From assembly GCA_030594025.1 (NCBI GenBank), contig JAUVFY010000013.1:1-16366 (forward strand): DNA of 16,366 nucleotides, in the 5' to 3' direction. Origin of the DNA: Deltaproteobacteria bacterium (lineage in GTDB: Bacteria > Desulfobacterota > GWC2-55-46 > JAUVFY01). The position numbers and the translations under genes were made by a program. The notes below the pieces were generated by a model. The model was not told the DNA's origin. It was given only the letters and a program-made list of their open reading frames with translations, and ran no database searches. This document shows, piece after piece, positions 12,153-16,366 of this stretch. Within the stretch, counting starts at the first letter, position 1. Every line of letters begins with the position of its first letter.

Positions 12153-15100
12153 ATGAAGATTAAGAAGATAACAATCCAGGGGTTCAAATCATTCGTGGAC
12201 AGGACTCAGATTGCCTTCCCCATGGGCACCTCGGTAATAGTGGGCCCCAACGGGTGCGGTAAGAGCAATATCGTGGACGCGGTAAGGTGGGTGCTCGGCG
12301 AACATAACGCCAGGCACTTAAGGGGCAAGGTAATGGAGGACCTGATTTTCACGGGAAGCGATACGAGAAAGCCCACGGGCATGGCGGACGTAATACTCAC
12401 CCTTTCAAACGAAGAAGGCAACGCCCCTGCCCAGTACGCGAACTTCACCGAGATAGAGATCCAGAGAAGGCTCTACCGCTCGGGAGAGAGCGAATATTAC
12501 ATAAACAAGGTCCCGGCCCGCCTGAGGGACATCGTGGACCTTTTTGCCGACACGGGCATTGGCACGAGGGCCTACTCCATTATAGAGCAGGGTCAGATCG
12601 GTTGGCTTATAACCGCAAAGCCCGAAGAAAGAAGGCAGCTCTTCGAGGAGGCCGCGGGCATTAACAAGTACAGGCTGAAAAAGGAATCCGCCCTGAGGAA
12701 GCTCGACGCCACGAAGGCCAACCTCACAAGGGTGAGCGATATCATAAGCGAGGTAAAAAGACAGCTCAATTCGCTTAACAGGCAGGCAAAGAAGGCCCAG
12801 CGCTACAAGGCCCTCAAGGACGAGCTCAAGGAACTGGAGCTCCACCTCTGCTCGCTGGAGCACAGGTCCATGCAGGAGAAAAAGGCCGGGCTCGCCGGGC
12901 GGCTCGAGGAGATAAAGGACAAGGATGTAGGACTTTCCACGCGGATAAACTCGAAGCAGAGCGAGGCGGAGGAGATAAACCTCGAATACCTGAAGGAAGA
13001 GGCCGAATTCCAGGAGATAAAAAACAGGGCCTTTGAGCTCGAAAGGTTCATACAGGCCGAAGAGAGAGCCATGGAGCTCGCGAGGGTGAGGGCCGATGAG
13101 CTTATAAGGAACGACGAGAGGATCACCTCCGAGACAAAGGAACTCGAAACGCTCAAGGCGACCCTATCAGAAGAAGCCGAGCGTTTAAGCTCATCCATAA
13201 ACGAAGGGGCCGGGCAGCTTGCCGAGGAAGGAAAAAGGCTCACCCAGAACGAGGCGGCCCTCTTGGACATAGCACGCGCGCTTAACGAAAAGGAGGAGAA
13301 GAAAAAGCCCTGTGAGGCCAGGCTCATGGAGGTAAAGGCCGGTCTCTCCGAGATAAAACACGCCCTCCAGGGTCTCAAAAAGGACGAAGAGCTCCTTGGC
13401 TTAAAACATGCCGAGGCGATAAAAGAAAAGGAACAGACCGAAAGGCTCTTGAACTCCAGGGTCGAGCCCCTCAACTCCCTTAAACAGAAGATCGAGGATT
13501 GCCGTGAAAGAAAACTGGCCATGGAATCTGAGCTCGATGGTGCAAACGAGCGGCTTGCCGGGCTTGAGAAACAAAGGGACCTGGAGGCACAGAGGCTTAC
13601 GGAGCTCAAGGGTGAATGGTCGCAAAAGAGCTCGAGGCTTGCCGCCCTCGAAGAGATGGAAAAGAACCGCGAGGGAGTGGACGACGGAGTACGGGCCTTC
13701 ATTCGTTCTGAAAACGGGGGTTCCGGGGTCCACGGCCTGATAGCCGATGTGATAGAGACAGAGGAGAGCTACGAGAAAGCCGTTGAGACGGTTCTCGGCG
13801 AAAGGCTCAATTATGTCATAGTGGAGAGCCAGAACGAAGGGCTCGAGGCCATAGAGTATCTGAAGAGCCATGCCTCCGGGCGCGGAAGCTTCGTGCCCAT
13901 AAAGGACACGCGTCCTCCCATCTACCGCAAATTCGAACCCCCCTATGACACCGAGTCCAACGGCGTTACGAAACTCATAGGCAAGGTGACCGTAAAAGAA
14001 GGCTACCAGACGATAATGGACTACCTCCTCGGCGACGTTCTCCTCGTAAAGGACATTCACAGCGCCGCAAGCATCTGGAAGGGTAACGGCGTTACAAGCA
14101 CCCTCGTCACCAAAGACGGAGAGATGATAGACCCCCAGGGCATTATAACCGGCGGGGACTCCAACGGCTCCAACGGCGGGGTACTTCAGAAACGGCGCGA
14201 GATAAAAGAACTCGCCCCCCAGATAAAAGGCCACGAAGAGGAGATCTCCCGCACGGAAAAGGAAGTACTCTCACTGGCGACGGAGATCCGCTCCGCGAAG
14301 ACGGCCCTCGAGGGTTCAAGGGATAACCTTTACGGCGCCGACATGGAAAGGGTCAACCTGGAAGGTGAACTGAAAATAAACACCGAAGAGATGGAAAGGC
14401 TCGAGGAGAAACTTCGTGTCCTGTCATCTCAGATACTCACTATCCAGCGTGAACTCGAAGATGTAAAGGGAAAAACCGAGGCCCTCTCGAGACAAGCCGA
14501 AGAGCTCGACAAAACCTTGCTGGAAGCGGAGCGGACTACGGGGCTCCTTTATGAAGAGGCCTCCGGACTGGGAAGAGAAAAGGAAAAACTCACGGAACTC
14601 GTAACCTCCATAAAGGTGAAGACGGCTTCAATGGCCGAGCGGCAGGAGCACCTCGCAAGCCAGCTCGAAGAAAAAGAGCGTCTCCTTAAAGACACCACCG
14701 AAAGGATAAATGGCAAACAAAGGGAATTGGAGAGGGTCCGCACGGAGACGGGTCAAAAAACAGAGGAGGTCTCCCGTCACAAGACAACCCTCGAGGAGAC
14801 GCTTAAGAAAAAGGATGAAGTAAAAAAAGAAGAGATACTCAAGGGGGAGACCCTCTCGGTCCTTTCGGAGAGGATAAAGGCTTCAGAGTCGGAAGTGCAG
14901 GGGCTTAAAGAGGAGCTACTGGGTCTTCAGGAGTCAAAAAACACACTCAGCCTTGAACTCAAGGAACTGGAGCTCGGGCTCGGCCATATTAAAGAAAAGA
15001 TGATCGAAAAGTACGGGACCGACATAGAGGCTTACGGGGCCACGGCCAAGAAGGCCGGGGAACTCTCCGCAAGGCCCACCGAAGAGATCGACGGGAGGGC

Positions 15101-15719
15101 AAAGGAACTCAGGGAGAAGATAGGCTCCATGGGAGAGGTGAGCCTCTCGGCCCTTGAAGAATACGGGGAACTCGAAGAGCGCCACCGCTTCCTTACACAG
15201 CAGCAGGACGACCTCAACCGCTCCGTTGAGAGCCTCCATGCCACCATAACAAAGATAAACAGGACCACCCGGGAGAGGTTCAGGAAGACCTTCGAGGAGA
15301 TTAACGAAAAGTTCCGCGAGACCTTCCCCAGGTTTTTCAAGGGCGGCAAGGCCGAGTTGAGGCTCTCGGGCGAAGCAGACATACTGGAGAGCGGCATAGA
15401 GATCGTGGCCCAGCCGCCCGGCAAACGCCTCCAGAGCATAACCCTTCTTTCCGGCGGCGAAAGGGCCCTTACCGCGATAGCGCTTATATTCTCCATATTC
15501 CTTATAAAGCCGAGCCCCTTCTGTCTCCTCGACGAGGTTGACGCCCCCCTGGACGATGCGAACATAGACAGGTTCAACAGCTTCGTAAAGGAGATGGCCA
15601 ACAGGAGCCAGTTCATCCTTATAAGCCATAACAAAAGGACCATGGAGATGGCCGACACACTCTTCGGCGTAACCATGGAGGAGCCCGGGATATCCAAGTC
15701 CGTAACGGTAAACCTTTAA
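12153..15719 (+). CDS. smc: Chromosome segregation protein SMC
   Basis: The gene encodes 1188 aa, the normal bacterial SMC length. SMC dimers with ScpA and ScpB organise and segregate the chromosome as an ATP-driven loop extruder. The N-terminal ATPase half has MKIKKITIQGFKSFVDRT and Walker A GPNGCGKS (31-38), then the family segment SIIEQGQIGWLI. A long coiled coil, about 165-515, leads to the hinge, about 525-640 (GVHGLIADVIETEESYEKAV, VETVLGERLNYVIVES). The returning coil runs to about 1010. The C-terminal ATPase half holds FRKTFEEINEKFRETFPRFFKGG, the ABC signature LLSGGERALTA (from 1098) and Walker B FCLLDEVDAPLDD, with the catalytic Glu at about 1128. All ATPase motifs are intact. No clear Shine-Dalgarno sequence precedes the ATG, and the promoter's -10 ends 11 nt upstream. 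scpA and scpB are not in the window; the next gene is a roadblock protein. Confidence 0.98.
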   Translation: MKIKKITIQGFKSFVDRTQIAFPMGTSVIVGPNGCGKSNIVDAVRWVLGEHNARHLRGKVMEDLIFTGSDTRKPTGMADVILTLSNEEGNAPAQYANFTEIEIQRRLYRSGESEYYINKVPARLRDIVDLFADTGIGTRAYSIIEQGQIGWLITAKPEERRQLFEEAAGINKYRLKKESALRKLDATKANLTRVSDIISEVKRQLNSLNRQAKKAQRYKALKDELKELELHLCSLEHRSMQEKKAGLAGRLEEIKDKDVGLSTRINSKQSEAEEINLEYLKEEAEFQEIKNRAFELERFIQAEERAMELARVRADELIRNDERITSETKELETLKATLSEEAERLSSSINEGAGQLAEEGKRLTQNEAALLDIARALNEKEEKKKPCEARLMEVKAGLSEIKHALQGLKKDEELLGLKHAEAIKEKEQTERLLNSRVEPLNSLKQKIEDCRERKLAMESELDGANERLAGLEKQRDLEAQRLTELKGEWSQKSSRLAALEEMEKNREGVDDGVRAFIRSENGGSGVHGLIADVIETEESYEKAVETVLGERLNYVIVESQNEGLEAIEYLKSHASGRGSFVPIKDTRPPIYRKFEPPYDTESNGVTKLIGKVTVKEGYQTIMDYLLGDVLLVKDIHSAASIWKGNGVTSTLVTKDGEMIDPQGIITGGDSNGSNGGVLQKRREIKELAPQIKGHEEEISRTEKEVLSLATEIRSAKTALEGSRDNLYGADMERVNLEGELKINTEEMERLEEKLRVLSSQILTIQRELEDVKGKTEALSRQAEELDKTLLEAERTTGLLYEEASGLGREKEKLTELVTSIKVKTASMAERQEHLASQLEEKERLLKDTTERINGKQRELERVRTETGQKTEEVSRHKTTLEETLKKKDEVKKEEILKGETLSVLSERIKASESEVQGLKEELLGLQESKNTLSLELKELELGLGHIKEKMIEKYGTDIEAYGATAKKAGELSARPTEEIDGRAKELREKIGSMGEVSLSALEEYGELEERHRFLTQQQDDLNRSVESLHATITKINRTTRERFRKTFEEINEKFRETFPRFFKGGKAELRLSGEADILESGIEIVAQPPGKRLQSITLLSGGERALTAIALIFSIFLIKPSPFCLLDEVDAPLDDANIDRFNSFVKEMANRSQFILISHNKRTMEMADTLFGVTMEEPGISKSVTVNL

Positions 15720-15722
15720 AAA

Positions 15723-16082
15723 ATGGCCTTCAAAAACATACTTAAAAATCTTGCCGCAAAGACCGGTGCAATTGGGGCGGTTATGCTGGACCGGGAAGGA
15801 GAGATGGTGGAGCACTACGCCACCAGAAAGGAGCTGGAGCTCGACGCCATAGGGGCCCACAAGGTGATAATACTCAACATGGTAAAGGACGTGGCGTCTC
15901 GTCACGCCGGCTCAGGCCCGGTTAAGTCCGTGGGGATTACAACGAAGACCACGAAACTCGCGATCACCCCCTTGAAGGATGGCTATTATCTTCTTTTGGC
16001 CATGGACAGGACCAGACCCCTGGGCAAGGCGGTCCTGGAATGCAAAAGGGCCGTAACCAGGTTAGAAAAGGAGATGGGCTGA
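15723..16082 (+). CDS. Roadblock/LC7 domain protein
   Basis: The gene encodes 119 aa and consists of a single Roadblock/LC7 domain: an N-terminal helix (FKNILKNLAAKTGAIG), a first beta pair (GAVMLDREGEMVEHYA), a long central helix (DAIGAHKVIILNMVKDVASRH) and the strands SVGITTKTTKLAITPLKDGYYLLLAMD, ending with a C-terminal helix. Bacterial members such as MglB form dimers and regulate small Ras-like GTPases such as MglA; no such GTPase is visible here. Its ATG lies 3 nt after the smc stop codon with only a weak ribosome binding site, so it is surely co-transcribed with smc and perhaps translationally coupled. This suggests, but does not prove, a role near SMC. The domain call is fairly sure; the partner is unknown. 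Confidence 0.85.
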   Translation: MAFKNILKNLAAKTGAIGAVMLDREGEMVEHYATRKELELDAIGAHKVIILNMVKDVASRHAGSGPVKSVGITTKTTKLAITPLKDGYYLLLAMDRTRPLGKAVLECKRAVTRLEKEMG

Positions 16083-16109
16083 CAGGTCCGGGACAGGTTT
16101 TATTAAATT

Positions 16110-16141
16110 AAAAGGCCCGTGAATTTTACGGGCCTTTTTTG
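16110..16141 (+). terminator. Rho-independent terminator after the smc-roadblock unit, bidirectional
   Basis: AAAAGGCCCGT (16110-16120) and ACGGGCCTTTT (16128-16138) form a perfect 11-bp stem with a 7-nt loop. A T run follows to 16140. On the minus strand the stem is followed by a T-rich stretch (complement of 16100-16113), so it can also end the gene that converges from the right. Confidence 0.92.
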
Positions 16142-16180
16142 TATTATAAATAGCCTTTTTAAACTTCAGGTCCGACGACC

Positions 16181-16366
16181 CTAACAGCAGCTCGACCCTC
16201 CCCCGGGGGTTTTCTCTGTCTCCCGGGGCCGACAGGGAACCGCCTCGAGCTTGCCCCGTGTATCTATTATCGTAAAGAGCCCCCTGTATGGCGGGCCTTT
16301 GAGCTTCTCGAGCGTGTCGGTACAGACCTCAACGGGTATGCCCACTGGGTAGTCGTGTCCGTCGTC
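16181..16366 (-). CDS. 3' end of a minus-strand gene, possibly a SAM-dependent methyltransferase
   Basis: Reading the minus strand from the window edge gives 61 residues ending in TAG at 16181-16183. The 5' end is outside the window. Visible parts are GIPVEVCTDTLEKLKGPPYRGLFTI and a proline/glycine-rich tail ending SSCC. From memory, a GIPxEVCTDT...PPYxxLF segment with a Cys-Cys end resembles the C-terminus of certain class I methyltransferases of the arsenite/metalloid type. I cannot confirm this, as the catalytic part is missing. The terminal Cys pair and the two other cysteines would suit metal or metalloid contact. It converges on the roadblock gene across a shared terminator. Confidence 0.4.
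   Translation of the reverse strand, partial: DDGHDYPVGIPVEVCTDTLEKLKGPPYRGLFTIIDTRGKLEAVPCRPRETEKTPGGGSSCC

Noticed and set aside
13401..14234. A 277-codon minus-strand frame inside smc
   Set aside because: Shadow of the SMC coiled coil and hinge; no initiation signals and no recognisable domain.
14934..15905. A 323-codon open frame on the minus strand opposite the 3' part of smc and the roadblock gene
   Set aside because: It is antisense to two well-supported genes, has no ribosome binding site or promoter, and its low-complexity G/L/Y/V-rich protein reflects the codon bias of the sense strand.

Overview
The window is ordinary bacterial chromosome of roughly 50-55% G+C. Genes are dense on both strands, and many promoters match the sigma70 consensus. 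Gene content and order suggest a Gram-negative-type bacterium of the deltaproteobacterial, Desulfobacterota or Nitrospirota kind: the yggS-proC-yggT-divIVA-yggU cluster, a pyruvate phosphate dikinase, a full-length SMC, and frequent AGG and ATA codons. This placement is an inference from style and synteny, because there is no rRNA or tRNA in the window. I see no CRISPR array, insertion sequence or prophage.

Layout, left to right. Positions 1-354 hold the 3' end of hflX (+). A hairpin terminator at 385-425 separates it from two minus-strand genes: a small unrecognised secreted protein (472-783), with its own excellent promoter overlain by a 9-bp iterated repeat, and dinB, DNA polymerase IV (923-2020). 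A divergent promoter region leads to rsmE (+, 2207-2977), which appears to be transcribed without a leader. Positions 2978-3310 hold no intact gene but contain an apparent 55-codon gene remnant on the minus strand. An EamA-type transporter follows (3311-4192).

Positions 4357-7376 are the cluster yggS, proC, yggT, divIVA and yggU, all on the plus strand. The products are a PLP-homeostasis protein, pyrroline-5-carboxylate reductase, a small YGGT membrane protein, a DivIVA-type coiled-coil protein and a DUF167 protein. The spaces before yggS, after yggS and at the end of yggU carry a recurring small hairpin, GGGTC-NNN-GACCC with a T-rich or pyrimidine tail. It is amplified into 20-bp and 18-bp tandem repeats at two of these sites.

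rpoD, the principal sigma factor (7458-8963), is on the minus strand and converges on yggU. It diverges from ppdK (9272-11965), whose promoter is a perfect TTGACA-17-TATAAT. After a gap with competing inverted repeats comes smc (12153-15719), which also looks leaderless. Three bases after smc lies a Roadblock/LC7 protein gene (15723-16082), ending at a strong bidirectional terminator. The right edge holds the 3' end of a minus-strand gene with a Cys-Cys C-terminus, possibly a SAM-dependent methyltransferase.

Most genes are housekeeping: ribosome-associated GTPase and rRNA methylation, lesion-bypass synthesis, PLP and proline metabolism, cell-envelope or division scaffolding, transcription initiation, C3 carbon metabolism and chromosome segregation. 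The least explained items are the smc-roadblock pair, the hairpin repeat family, the iterated repeat over the secreted-protein promoter, and the leaderless promoters.
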